A DNA stretch of 29,737 nucleotides. It comes from PUMD01 sp964599275. GTDB taxonomy: Bacteria; Bacillota; Sulfobacillia; SLMV01. Each line of letters opens with the position of its first letter. Position 1 is the stretch's first letter. The position numbers and the translations under genes are program-made. The notes under the pieces are model-generated. The model was not told the origin of the DNA, searched no databases, and saw only the letters and a list, made by a program, of their open reading frames with translations. The stretch spans positions 1-29,737 of the forward strand of contig CAZRFK010000016.1 in assembly GCA_964599275.1 (NCBI GenBank). The letters run 5' to 3'. Shown here piece by piece: positions 7,208-15,475 of the stretch.

Positions 7208-8689
7208 GTGAAACAGAGACAGGCTAGAAAACAGAAGGTTTCCAGTGATCTCGAAGAAAACAGACAATTTCTGGCGGATGAGATCGGCCTGGAAGATTCA
7301 TTTGATATTACAGCTAAGGAATTTCGAGTTGCTGGGCGTGATGCTCTGCTGGTTGGCGTGGATGCTTTCATGAAGGAAGAAACCTATCTGTATATTATCA
7401 GTATATTGACTCGCTTGAGCCGAGACGATATCCTTCCTTCACCAATTGCGAGCCTATTCGAACGGTTTGTTGGTAATGTAGAATGCGAGATTATGAACGA
7501 TATGTATGATGCAGCCGACCAGATTCTTGCTGGTCCGGCAATTTTATTTCTGGACGGTGAATCCAAATGCATCGCAATAGATGCGCGGGTATATCCTGAA
7601 AGAGAAGTGGCCGAACCTGATCTAGAACGGGTTATGCGTGGTCCACGCGATGGATTCGTGGAAACTCTTGTACACAATGTCGGTTTGCTTCGTCGTCGGG
7701 TGCGAGACTACAGCCTTCGCACCGAATATGAATCAGCTGGTTCCAGATCACAGACGGATATCGCCATCTGCTATCTCGAAGACATTGCCAACCCAGAGAC
7801 TGTTGAGCGGGTAAGAGAAAGCATTCAACAGATTGATATAGATGCATTACCCATGGGAGAGCGGACAGTTGCCGAATTCCTCACTCCGTGGCATTCTGAC
7901 TGGAACCCTTTTCCTGTGGTGCGATATACTGAGCGTCCGGATATGGTAGCAGTGTATTTATTTGAGGGGCACGTTGCAGTAATGGTTGATGGCTCTCCGG
8001 CTGTGCTTCTGCTGCCCGTCACTGTGTTTCATCATCTGCAGCACGCGGAGGAGTTTCACGAATCGGTCATAAATGGTACATTTATACGGTGGGCCAGATA
8101 TCTTGCCGTTTTGGTAGCCTGGTTGGGTATTCCCCTGTGGGTAATGTTTTCAGAGAACCAACACCTGTTGCCTGAGGCACTGAAGTTCATAGGTCCCGAG
8201 GAGGAAGTGGTAGTGCCCCTTGTGGCCCAGTTTATCATTGCCGAGTTCGGTATGGAGTTTATCCGCATGGGCCTGATTCATACTCCAACTGCGCTCGGTG
8301 CCAGCCTTGGTATCATTGGAGCTGTTCTGTTGGGTGAACTGGCGGTGGAAGTGGGACTTTTTGCTAGTGAGGCAATTCTGTACGTTGCTATAGCTGTTTT
8401 GGCGTATTTTGCTCTGCCCAGCTGGGAACTGGGGGTTGCTTTACGCCTATTTCGGTTGATATATCTAGTAGTCTTAGCGTTGACTGGGCCGATCGGGTTC
8501 GGTATTGCAGTAGTTCTTACCATTGTAGTAATGATCACCACAAGAAGTTGGGACATGCCCTATTTGTGGCCGTTAATACCCCCAGATTGGTCCGGCTTGG
8601 GACAGATCCTTTACCGTCGTCCGGGTACGGATCCGGGGAAACGTCCCCGGTTGCTCAAACCTGGCGACCGCGACCGCGGTCCAGGTTGA
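7208..8689 (+). CDS. spoVAF: Stage V sporulation protein AF (GerA-family spore membrane protein)
   Basis: This 493-residue protein is the same length as Bacillus SpoVAF. It belongs to the GerA/SpoVAF family of spore inner-membrane germination proteins. A large hydrophilic N-terminal part (about 1-290) includes SIQQIDIDALP and the MVDGSPAVLLLP motif. A C-terminal membrane domain with several helices follows (about 295-460), including the conserved helix-breaking GLIHTPTALGASLGIIGA region. The start is GTG 7208 with GAGAGGG upstream. Last gene of the spoVA group. The 3' end, coding for a charged tail (RRPGTDPGKRP ... GDRDRGPG), contains two GC-rich inverted repeats. Confidence 0.95.
   Translation: MKQRQARKQKVSSDLEENRQFLADEIGLEDSFDITAKEFRVAGRDALLVGVDAFMKEETYLYIISILTRLSRDDILPSPIASLFERFVGNVECEIMNDMYDAADQILAGPAILFLDGESKCIAIDARVYPEREVAEPDLERVMRGPRDGFVETLVHNVGLLRRRVRDYSLRTEYESAGSRSQTDIAICYLEDIANPETVERVRESIQQIDIDALPMGERTVAEFLTPWHSDWNPFPVVRYTERPDMVAVYLFEGHVAVMVDGSPAVLLLPVTVFHHLQHAEEFHESVINGTFIRWARYLAVLVAWLGIPLWVMFSENQHLLPEALKFIGPEEEVVVPLVAQFIIAEFGMEFIRMGLIHTPTALGASLGIIGAVLLGELAVEVGLFASEAILYVAIAVLAYFALPSWELGVALRLFRLIYLVVLALTGPIGFGIAVVLTIVVMITTRSWDMPYLWPLIPPDWSGLGQILYRRPGTDPGKRPRLLKPGDRDRGPG
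8658..8687 (+). terminator. GC-rich hairpin at the spoVAF 3' end
   Basis: AACCTGG (8658-8664) pairs with CCAGGTT (8681-8687), and inside it ACCGC (8667-8671) pairs with GCGGT (8676-8680) around a GACC loop. This gives 12 bp with a 2-nt bulge. A second hairpin, CCGGGG/CCCCGG, lies just upstream near 8635-8652. The stop codon touches the stem end. No T-run follows, so termination is inferred from position only. Confidence 0.42.
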
Positions 8690-8785
8690 AATGTAAAATA
8701 GCATCAGCAGAGTCAATGAGTAGGTTTAATTGGAGTTGATGAACGGGTAAGGTCGATGTTACCATTTTCTTAATGAAGAATAAAT

Positions 8786-9829
8786 TTGAAGAGAAATCGT
8801 TTACTTATCAAGAGGGAGGGAAGACTCATCAAAAGTAACACCATTTCCAAGACATCTAGCAGAAACCACCCCCCTCTGGTCGGTTTCTGTAGATCCCTTC
8901 TTTACTATATCCAGTGGGATTTCTGGAGAGATTTTATAACCGGTTTAGGAGCAGAGATAGTTCTCTCGCCACCCACCAGTCAAACTATGTTGACTGAGGG
9001 GTTGACTATAGCAGTAGATGATACTTGCTTACCAGTAAAAGCTTTTTATGGCCACGTCAACTGGTTGATGGACAAGGTTGACTATCTACTGGTTCCAAGA
9101 TTGGTGAGTTTGAAAAAACATACGTTCATATGCCCAAAGTTTATGGGTCTACCTGATATGATGCGGGCGTCCGTTGCGGATCCTCCACCAGTTATTGCTC
9201 CCAAGATTGATGCTAATCAATCAGCAAGGGAGGAACGCAGATCTTTGGTTGAAGCAGCGGAGGCTATGGGGTTTTCGAGCCGTGATGCTCAAAACTCCCT
9301 GCGGAGGGCTGGTTCTCCACACGAACGCTCCTGCAGGTTTTTATCATCTAAGGTCGAAGATCAGATTGCCTCGGGATCGGGCAGAACTTCAAAGCCTAAA
9401 TTGAAATTGGGTGTGCTGGGTCACCCCTATTTGCTGGCAGATGACACAGTAAGTGCTAACTTGATGGGGTTGCTGCTGGATATGGGGGTAGAACCTATTT
9501 GTGTGGATGCTGTAGAGCAAAAAATTCTCATGAATTACCTTGAGGATCTTCCAAAAAGAGTTTTCTGGAGTGAGGGAGGAAGACTTCTGGCTGCTGCACG
9601 TTATTTCAGTCGGAGAGATGATATTGATGGGATAATTCAGGTGAATGCTTTCGGGTGTGGTACCGATTCACTGTTGGGTGAAGAAGCTCAGCGGCGTGTT
9701 GACCAGGAGGGCGACTGTCCGCTTCTTTCGGTTTCACTTGATGAACATTCAGGCAAGGCGGGTTTACTCACTCGATTGGAGGCTTTTTGCGACATGGTGG
9801 AAAGGAATAAACGACATACAGGGACGTGA
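8786..9829 (+). CDS. CoA-substrate-specific activase-related protein (DUF2229 family)
   Basis: This gene encodes up to 347 residues of the DUF2229/'acyl-CoA dehydratase activase-related' family. Conserved features are RSLLYYIQWDFWRDF near the start, GAEIVLSPPTSQTMLTEG, VDDTCLPVKAFYGHVNWL, VPRLVSL, FICPKFMGLPDM, GVLGHPYLLADD, and a C-terminal SLDEHSGKAGLLTRLEAFCD that also occurs in the next gene. The conserved cysteines (DDTCLP, FICP) could bind an iron-sulfur cluster. The start is unclear: TTG 8786 has a poor ribosome-binding site, while a fine GAGGGAGGG at 8813-8820 is followed by no NTG codon at a workable distance. First gene of a tight three-gene block with an HgdB-like protein and an activase. 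Confidence 0.8.
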   Translation: MKRNRLLIKREGRLIKSNTISKTSSRNHPPLVGFCRSLLYYIQWDFWRDFITGLGAEIVLSPPTSQTMLTEGLTIAVDDTCLPVKAFYGHVNWLMDKVDYLLVPRLVSLKKHTFICPKFMGLPDMMRASVADPPPVIAPKIDANQSAREERRSLVEAAEAMGFSSRDAQNSLRRAGSPHERSCRFLSSKVEDQIASGSGRTSKPKLKLGVLGHPYLLADDTVSANLMGLLLDMGVEPICVDAVEQKILMNYLEDLPKRVFWSEGGRLLAAARYFSRRDDIDGIIQVNAFGCGTDSLLGEEAQRRVDQEGDCPLLSVSLDEHSGKAGLLTRLEAFCDMVERNKRHTGT

Positions 9830-9835
9830 TTGCTG

Positions 9836-10963
9836 ATGAAAATAACCTTTCCGCGGATGGGTACGATGCACGTGGGACTTAAATGTTTGTTGCAGAGACT
9901 GGGGAATGAAGTGGTTGTTCCAGGTCGGGTTACAGCCGACACCATTGATTTGGGAGCCAAACATGCTCCGGAGACTGCTTGTTTCCCGCTTAAAATAAAC
10001 CTGGGTAATTATCTGGAAATTTTGGATGAACACCCCGATATCGATGCTATTTTAATGGCCGGAGGGGTAGGACCGTGCCGGTTTGGTTATTATTATCGAA
10101 CTCAGCAAGATATCATGGAGGATTTGGGCTATACAGGACTTGATTGGGTAGTATTAGAACCCCCTCGCGGGAATTTGCATCAGGTTTTAGATGGTTTGTC
10201 AAATCTCAATCAGGGGCGTAGTAAGCTGGAAATTCTTCAAGCAATGCGCCTGGCATGGAAAAAGATGATTGTGCTGGATGATATATTGTCGATTGCCAAC
10301 AAGATGCGGCCGTACGAGGCAAAGCGAGGAGATACGAGCAAAGTGTTTCGTAGAGCAGTATCTGAAGTCGACGCTGCTGATAGTATCAGAGAAGTTGAAT
10401 CTGTTAGCAACGAAATTAAGCAAAAGATGCACAGCCTGAAGGACAAAGACCAGGAGATAGAGAATATCAAGGTAGCCCTGGTGGGTGAGATCTATGTTAA
10501 TATGGAACCAGGAGCTAATATGCACGTAGAAGAAGCACTCGGGCATCTCGGTGCTGAGGCACAGAGGACAATAGTGATAACTGATTGGGCTAAAGATAAT
10601 ATCCTGCTTGATTTCCTCCGCTGGGATAGTCGGGGTAAGGACCGCAAGGAAGCGGCGCGTCCTTATCTGGAGCATTTTGTTGGAGGTGAAGGGCAGGCAA
10701 GTATAGGATCAGCTGCCTTATTAGCAGATGATGTGGATGGGATTATACATCTAATGCCGTTTACCTGTATGCCAGAAATCGTTGCCCAAACGATTATGCC
10801 AGAGGTCAGTGATGACTTCGATTTGCCCGTATTGACACTGGTTCTCGATGAACATAGTGGTCGCGCGGGAATGGTGACCAGACTTGAAGCTTTTGTAGAT
10901 CTGCTCCGCCGGCGAAAGCGCATGCAAGAACAGCCGGCTGAACAACCGGAGGTGGTTTCCTGA
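9836..10963 (+). CDS. 2-hydroxyacyl-CoA dehydratase-like (HgdB/DUF2229-related) protein
   Basis: This is a 375-residue protein of the BcrC/HgdB-like CoA-enzyme superfamily that pairs with activases. The N-terminus is KITFPRMGTMHVGLK, followed by KHAPETACFPLKINLGN and MAGGVGPCRFGYYYRTQQ, whose cysteines are conserved, and VLEPPRGN. The second half carries GEIYVNMEPGANMHVEEALG, a fold shared with dehydratase subunits, and FTCMPEIVAQTIMP plus LVLDEHSGRAGMVTRLEAF. ATG 9836 lies 6 nt after the previous stop; AGGGA upstream is modest. The stop overlaps the activase start. The substrate cannot be told from sequence. Confidence 0.8.
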   Translation: MKITFPRMGTMHVGLKCLLQRLGNEVVVPGRVTADTIDLGAKHAPETACFPLKINLGNYLEILDEHPDIDAILMAGGVGPCRFGYYYRTQQDIMEDLGYTGLDWVVLEPPRGNLHQVLDGLSNLNQGRSKLEILQAMRLAWKKMIVLDDILSIANKMRPYEAKRGDTSKVFRRAVSEVDAADSIREVESVSNEIKQKMHSLKDKDQEIENIKVALVGEIYVNMEPGANMHVEEALGHLGAEAQRTIVITDWAKDNILLDFLRWDSRGKDRKEAARPYLEHFVGGEGQASIGSAALLADDVDGIIHLMPFTCMPEIVAQTIMPEVSDDFDLPVLTLVLDEHSGRAGMVTRLEAFVDLLRRRKRMQEQPAEQPEVVS

Positions 10964-11961
10964 TGGAATATTACCTGGGTATTGATGTGGGATCAGTCAG
11001 CACTAACCTGGTGCTGACCAATGAAGACGGAGAAGTTGTGCAAGATATTTACCTGCGTACAGCAGGACAACCCTTGAGGGCAGTGCAGAACGGGTTGTTA
11101 GCTATTGCAGAGAAGCACGGAGAAAATTTGCCGGTTGCTGGTGTTGGAACTACAGGCTCTGGTAGAGAAATTGCCAGCGTTTTTGTTGGGGCTGACGTTG
11201 TAAAAAATGAAATTACTGCCCATGCAATAGGTGCGATGAACCTGATGCCGGATGTCAGAACTGTTTTGGAGATAGGTGGGCAGGATTCAAAAATTATTAT
11301 AATGAATGATAGGGTAGTCGTCGATTTCGCCATGAATACAGTGTGTGCTGCGGGCACTGGCTCATTCCTGGATCGTCAGGCTGACCGACTTGGAGTTGAG
11401 ATCGAGGATTTCGGGCGCATGGCATTGCAAGCAGATCAAGGCGTAAGGATAGCAGGACGATGTGCTGTATTTGCTGAATCAGATATGATTCACAAACAGC
11501 AGATCGGTCATACAACCCCTGCCATTGTCAAGGGATTATGTGATGCCCTGGTACGCAATTATCTCAATAATGTAGGTAAAGGGAAGGATATTGAGGCGCC
11601 AATTGTCTTTCAGGGTGGAGTAGCCTGCAATGAAGGAATGAAAGATGCATTCGAGGAAGAGCTAGGACATGAGGTTTTTGTCCCTGAAAATAACAAGGTA
11701 ATGGGTGCCATTGGGAGTGCACTTTTAGCCCAGGAAGAGATGGAGCACAACCCCCGGCCCAGCAGCTTTCGAGGATTTGGCATTCACTCCATGGAGTACC
11801 GCACCGGTAACTTTGAGTGTGAAGAATGTCCCAACCGGTGTGAAATACTGGAGATTTATATAGATGAGGAGTTAGCAGCACGTTGGGGAGGCCGCTGTGA
11901 AAGGTGGGACAGGTTAGAGTCCATTGCGGCGGAGAAAAAAGCTGTTGGAGCTGATGACTGA
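10963..11961 (+). CDS. Acyl-CoA dehydratase activase (BadF/BadG/BcrA/HgdC ATPase family)
   Basis: This 332-residue ASKHA-fold ATPase resembles HgdC, the [4Fe-4S] dimer that uses ATP to inject one high-energy electron into a dehydratase or reductase. Seen: phosphate-binding GIDVGSVSTNLVL at the N-terminus, VGTTGSGRE, EIGGQDSKII, and the two cluster cysteines at C128 (NTVCAAGTGSFLD) and C167 (IAGRCAVFAESD), the same spacing as HgdC. A C-terminal extension has a further cysteine group, CEECPNRCE, and ARWGGRCERW. The ATG overlaps the previous stop (TGATG) behind a GGAGGTGG site. Likely activates the neighbouring HgdB-like protein. Confidence 0.9.
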   Translation: MEYYLGIDVGSVSTNLVLTNEDGEVVQDIYLRTAGQPLRAVQNGLLAIAEKHGENLPVAGVGTTGSGREIASVFVGADVVKNEITAHAIGAMNLMPDVRTVLEIGGQDSKIIIMNDRVVVDFAMNTVCAAGTGSFLDRQADRLGVEIEDFGRMALQADQGVRIAGRCAVFAESDMIHKQQIGHTTPAIVKGLCDALVRNYLNNVGKGKDIEAPIVFQGGVACNEGMKDAFEEELGHEVFVPENNKVMGAIGSALLAQEEMEHNPRPSSFRGFGIHSMEYRTGNFECEECPNRCEILEIYIDEELAARWGGRCERWDRLESIAAEKKAVGADD

Positions 11962-11978
11962 CAGAACACGAGAGGCTG

Positions 11979-12611
11979 GTGGTTGCTTTGTTTCCTGCAC
12001 CGCGAGAACTGCTTCTGATCGTTCCCGGCCTTCTGTCAGCAATAATGTTCCATGAGTTGGCACACGGCTATGTCGCATTTATCCTGGGCGATCCTACAGC
12101 ACGCAACAGTGGTAGGCTTACATTGAATCCTTTGGCGCATCTGGATCTGGTTGGTACTTTAATGCTGGTGGTTGCACGTTTTGGTTGGGCCAAGCCGGTT
12201 CCCGTTAACCCCAGATACTTCAAAGACAGAGATAAAGGGATGCTCCTGGTGGCACTGGCTGGACCAGGGGCAAATTTTGTGTTAGCCACACTTGCAACCT
12301 ACTTACTAATGCAGTTTGCTTCAGCCTGGCCTTATTTGATACGTCAGATGCTTTTTTATGTACTCATGTATAACATTTATTTGGGGGTATTTAATCTGAT
12401 TCCGGTGCCTCCACTGGATGGTTCACGGATTGTCAGGTCCCTGGCACCGCGTGGTTCTGCAGCCGAGAGGTTGTACTATCAAATGGAGAATTATGGTTGG
12501 ATAGTGCTTATGCTGCTGCTCATATCGGGGATCTTGCCCTCGGTGCTTTTACCGTTAGCCAACTGGATGCAGCAGTTTATTTCGGTGATTGTAAGTACTA
12601 TTGTGATATGA
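11979..12611 (+). CDS. Site-2 protease family protein (M50 zinc metallopeptidase, YwhC-like)
   Basis: This 210-residue integral membrane metalloprotease of the S2P family has five or six hydrophobic segments. The zinc motif is H25-E-L-A-H29 (FHELAHGY) in the first helix, and the third ligand is the Asp of NLIPVPPLDGSR (D147). The family cleaves substrates inside the membrane; the short YwhC-type members have no known substrate. The GTG at 11979 follows GAGAGG by only 3 nt, and TTG 11988 is the alternative. It lies 17 nt after the activase and directly before scpA, an arrangement also common in other Firmicutes. Confidence 0.9.
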   Translation: MVALFPAPRELLLIVPGLLSAIMFHELAHGYVAFILGDPTARNSGRLTLNPLAHLDLVGTLMLVVARFGWAKPVPVNPRYFKDRDKGMLLVALAGPGANFVLATLATYLLMQFASAWPYLIRQMLFYVLMYNIYLGVFNLIPVPPLDGSRIVRSLAPRGSAAERLYYQMENYGWIVLMLLLISGILPSVLLPLANWMQQFISVIVSTIVI

Positions 12612-12644
12612 ATACTGTGTCGCTGACATGATAGGGGAGAGATT

Positions 12645-13382
12645 ATGGACGTTGCTGATCTTGCAGGTAATGATATTATTGTTCGGTTACGGGCTATCCT
12701 GGACGAATTTGCCGAGGAAGATGAGCCCCTGGAGACTTCCGGCACGGAGATAGCTCCTCTGATTGAGGCTTTTGTGCAGTCTGATGATACTTCAGACTCC
12801 TATACGCTGGAGACTGAGGCAGAATTTTTGGATGTTGCATCCGAGGTGACCTTAAAAAAAGCCCGGCATTTGATTCCTCAGAGAGAAGAATCCGAGGATG
12901 ATTCTGAGGAACAGGAAGAGGCGCAGGAATTGCTGCGTCACCTCGTCGAGTATCGCAGGTATAGAGAGGTAACCGATGAACTCAGCCGCCGCGCAGAAAA
13001 AATGAGCAAGAGTCATCCGCGATTCCCACCTGAGATAAGAGAATGGGAGGATGCGCTGGCTGACGTTGAAGGCGCTCAATTGACAGATCTGGTGAAAGCT
13101 CTGGAGAGCCTTTTAGAGGAAGATTCACCACAAACCCAGACGATCGAACGCGAAACCATTACAGTTGCTGATTGTATGAGCTCACTGCGGAAAAAACTTC
13201 AATCTGCAGATGGCCCGTTGGACTTTGCGGATATTTTTCCTGTCAGAGCAGGGCGTAGGATTATTGTGGTGACTTTTGTGGCGTTATTAGAACTTATTCG
13301 CAGTGGAGAGGTCCAGGTAGCTCAAAGCAGTGAATTTGGAGATATTACTGTTCATCCTACTGCATCCCAGGGTGAAAATTAA
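12645..13382 (+). CDS. scpA: Segregation and condensation protein A (divergent)
   Basis: This is a 245-residue kleisin of the SMC-ScpAB condensin, bridging the SMC heads and recruiting ScpB. The middle and C-terminal parts are recognisable: AEFLDVASEVTLKKARHLIP, the acidic linker, LLRHLVEYRRYREVTDEL, and the winged helix FADIFPVRAGRRIIVVTFVALLELIRSGEV. The N-terminal domain is strongly divergent: where most ScpA proteins have FEGPLDLLLHLI, this one has LAGNDIIVRLRAIL. The protein is very acidic. ATG 12645 has AGGGGAGA 6 nt upstream. scpB follows 44 nt later. Confidence 0.85.
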   Translation: MDVADLAGNDIIVRLRAILDEFAEEDEPLETSGTEIAPLIEAFVQSDDTSDSYTLETEAEFLDVASEVTLKKARHLIPQREESEDDSEEQEEAQELLRHLVEYRRYREVTDELSRRAEKMSKSHPRFPPEIREWEDALADVEGAQLTDLVKALESLLEEDSPQTQTIERETITVADCMSSLRKKLQSADGPLDFADIFPVRAGRRIIVVTFVALLELIRSGEVQVAQSSEFGDITVHPTASQGEN

Positions 13383-13426
13383 AATTCCAAGAGGCTTTAT
13401 TCTTTATAGATGGAGGGGTACTGCTT

Positions 13427-13981
13427 TTGAATTGGGATAGGCACGAAAAAATGGCAGCAGTTGAGGCTTGTCTTTTTGCCTCACATGTTCCTCTCAATGT
13501 CAATCAACTTCAAGATGCCACACAGATGGATTCGGAGGAAATCGTTTCACTGTTGGAGGATCTTAGAGTTAAATATAATGGTCCGATTAGTGGAATAGAG
13601 CTTCTTAAGGTGGCTAAGGGGTATCAGATCCGCACCCGCACAAAATACGCTGAAGTGGTAGAACGAATCTTGGAGCCCGAAAGTAAGCAGCTGTCAGCTG
13701 CGGCGGTGGAAACTCTTGCTTTGATAGCTTATGAGCAGCCCGTTACGAGACCTGAAATTGAAGATGTTCGGGGTGTAAACACTGCACATCTGTTGAGAAA
13801 GTTGGAACAAGATGGACTAATAGAAGTTCTGGGACGCAAGGATGCTCCCGGTCGCCCCAAAGAGTATGGAACTACCAGCAGATTCTTGCAGCAATTTGGA
13901 CTGGAAGATCTTGATGAACTCCCACCGCTGCCGGATATTCAAATTGAAGAAACGTTCACAGATGAAACTTCAGCAGGTTGA
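13427..13981 (+). CDS. scpB: Segregation and condensation protein B
   Basis: This 184-residue protein has two winged-helix domains and binds ScpA in the SMC condensin. Seen: EACLFASHVPLNVNQL (helix 1), the GYQIRTRTKYAEVV region, LSAAAVETLALIAYEQPVTR and VRGVNTAHLLRKLEQDGLIEVLGRKDAPGRPKEYGTT, a hallmark stretch for ScpB. The TTG start at 13427 is supported by GGAGGGG at 13412-13418. Length is normal for the family. Confidence 0.95.
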   Translation: MNWDRHEKMAAVEACLFASHVPLNVNQLQDATQMDSEEIVSLLEDLRVKYNGPISGIELLKVAKGYQIRTRTKYAEVVERILEPESKQLSAAAVETLALIAYEQPVTRPEIEDVRGVNTAHLLRKLEQDGLIEVLGRKDAPGRPKEYGTTSRFLQQFGLEDLDELPPLPDIQIEETFTDETSAG

Positions 13982-14094
13982 TATTTACTTCAACTGACTC
14001 CCGTACAGGAACATATTGCAAGCTAAATATTTACTGCCCTGTGGAGATACCCTAACGGCAAGAAGCATCTGTTTTTGAGCCAGGAGGGACTATC

Positions 14095-14616
14095 TTGCAT
14101 CTGGTCATAGCGGCGGTGATTGCTGTGTCTTTAATTTTAAACCTTTACGCTTTTACCTTTCGGACAACGGCTGTCCTGACGGGCGGGCAGGGAGAAGTTA
14201 CACTTTATTTTAGGGTTTGGGGCCACGACTTGACCCTATTTCACCAAACGTTTAATCTTATTCAAAACAGCTCCCTGCAAAAAATACCTTTTGGCAGCCA
14301 GCATTGTCAGGTACAGGATTCAATGAAGTTTGTTCGGAGAATGACTGCAGTATTTAAGTCAGGTCGTAAGGTTGAGGTGAAATCAATTGTTCACCTGACC
14401 ACAGAGAATGCTGCTGCAACAGCGTTGCTGGGTACTGGATGTGGGATTTTATCCTCCCTATTTAAGAAGAAAATAGAACGCATTCTGCCTGAAGATTCGA
14501 CAGTTGCTGTGGTAGTAAATACCACACGCCAGCAGGAACAGTGTTTCAGGTGGATGATAAAATGCAGCGGAAAGATTCCCATGGTCCATTTAGTTTTGGG
14601 CCTGGTTAGGGAGTAG
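14095..14616 (+). CDS. DUF2953 domain protein, YtfI-like
   Basis: This 173-residue protein has an N-terminal membrane anchor (about 1-20). The rest resembles the DUF2953/YtfI family found next to ytfJ in spore formers: an early TLYFRVWGHDLTLF strand, VHLTTENAAATALLGTGCGIL with a glycine-rich turn, and VVVNTTRQQEQCFRWMIKCSGKIPMVHLVLG at the end. The TTG at 14095 has AGGAGGG 6 nt upstream. The function is not known; mother-cell or forespore expression with ytfJ is likely from context, since only 12 nt separate the two genes. Confidence 0.75.
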   Translation: MHLVIAAVIAVSLILNLYAFTFRTTAVLTGGQGEVTLYFRVWGHDLTLFHQTFNLIQNSSLQKIPFGSQHCQVQDSMKFVRRMTAVFKSGRKVEVKSIVHLTTENAAATALLGTGCGILSSLFKKKIERILPEDSTVAVVVNTTRQQEQCFRWMIKCSGKIPMVHLVLGLVRE

Positions 14617-14628
14617 GGAGTGTAAGCA

Positions 14629-15090
14629 ATGTCAAAAGAATCGATACAGTCATTGGTTTCTACTACCATGGAAAGCATCCAGCAAATGGTCGATGTAAAT
14701 ACTGTGATAGGAGATGCTGTTGAAACCCCGCAGGGTGTAGTTATAATTCCGGTTTCGCGCGTCTCGTTCGGTTTTATGGTGGGTGGCACCGATTGGAACC
14801 TTGATGACCTGAAAGGTCAGCAGCAGAACGATGACCAGCAGTCTTTTGGCGGTGGCAGCGGTGCAGGTGTTACAGTGCAACCGGTGGGATTTTTGGTGGT
14901 TTCACAAAAAAATATCCACTTGATTCCGGTTGATGAAGAAAACCCCTATCTTCAGCTCCTTCATATGCTGCCTGAAATTTTAGGCGATTTAAAAGAAGGC
15001 TGGGGAGGCGGAAAAGATGAAAGTTCAGGTCAGAAGGCTGAAAGTGAATGCCCTCTGGGTGGTATTCAAAATCAGCCGCTAAATCAGTGA
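14629..15090 (+). CDS. ytfJ: Sporulation protein YtfJ (GerW family)
   Basis: This 153-residue protein is a clear YtfJ/GerW match: IQSLVSTTMESIQQMVDVNTVIGDAV, GVVIIPVSRVSFGF, GGGSGAGVTVQPVGFLVV and IHLIPVD. YtfJ is made in the forespore in Bacillus and is linked to germination. The central glycine-rich loop is conserved. The ATG at 14629 has GGGAGTG upstream. The C-terminal tail (after about residue 125) is Gly, Ser and Gln rich and probably disordered. Confidence 0.93.
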   Translation: MSKESIQSLVSTTMESIQQMVDVNTVIGDAVETPQGVVIIPVSRVSFGFMVGGTDWNLDDLKGQQQNDDQQSFGGGSGAGVTVQPVGFLVVSQKNIHLIPVDEENPYLQLLHMLPEILGDLKEGWGGGKDESSGQKAESECPLGGIQNQPLNQ

Positions 15091-15110
15091 TAGTGAGAGG
15101 AGAGGTTAGT

Positions 15111-15437
15111 GTGGCGGATGTAATAACAACAAGTAGCGATGAGAAGTTTTCTGAGGATGTACTGGAGGCAGAACTTCCTGTTTTGGTGGATTTTTGGGCT
15201 GATTGGTGTGCTCCGTGTAAAATGCTGGCGCCGGTAATTAATGAGATAGCCTCTGAAAATGAAGATAAATTAAAAGTTGTGAAGATTGACGTTGATGATA
15301 ATCGCGAAACAGCATCAGAATACGGAGTTATGAGTATTCCGACTCTCATCCTTTTTAAAGATGGAGAACCAGTTAATCGACTTGTCGGTTTCTCATCCAA
15401 GGATGATTTGATGGAGGAGTTGCAAGACTACCTTTAA
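15111..15437 (+). CDS. trxA: Thioredoxin
   Basis: This 108-residue thioredoxin is a cytoplasmic disulfide reductase. The active site is W32-C33-A-P-C36, a WCAPC variant of the usual WCGPC, and the cis-proline P77 lies in SIPTLILF. It also shows VLVDFWADW and LVGFSSKDDL. The start is GTG 15111 with AGGAGAGG close upstream; a longer frame to 15048 would overlap ytfJ and adds nothing conserved. A textbook terminator follows 10 nt after the stop, so it ends the scpA-ytfJ transcript or has its own. Confidence 0.95.
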   Translation: MADVITTSSDEKFSEDVLEAELPVLVDFWADWCAPCKMLAPVINEIASENEDKLKVVKIDVDDNRETASEYGVMSIPTLILFKDGEPVNRLVGFSSKDDLMEELQDYL

Positions 15438-15447
15438 TCACCACAGG

Positions 15448-15475
15448 CGTGGGAGGGCAACCTCCCACGTTTTTT
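15448..15475 (+). terminator. Rho-independent terminator after thioredoxin
   Basis: A 9-bp GC-rich stem (CGTGGGAGG at 15448-15456 with CCTCCCACG at 15461-15469) closes a GCAA tetraloop and is followed by six T residues (15470-15475). It is the only hairpin in the window with a classic T-run. Confidence 0.93.

Noticed and set aside
9174..9404. Plus-strand frame inside the DUF2229 gene
   Set aside because: Out-of-frame shadow; the host frame carries the conserved family motifs throughout.
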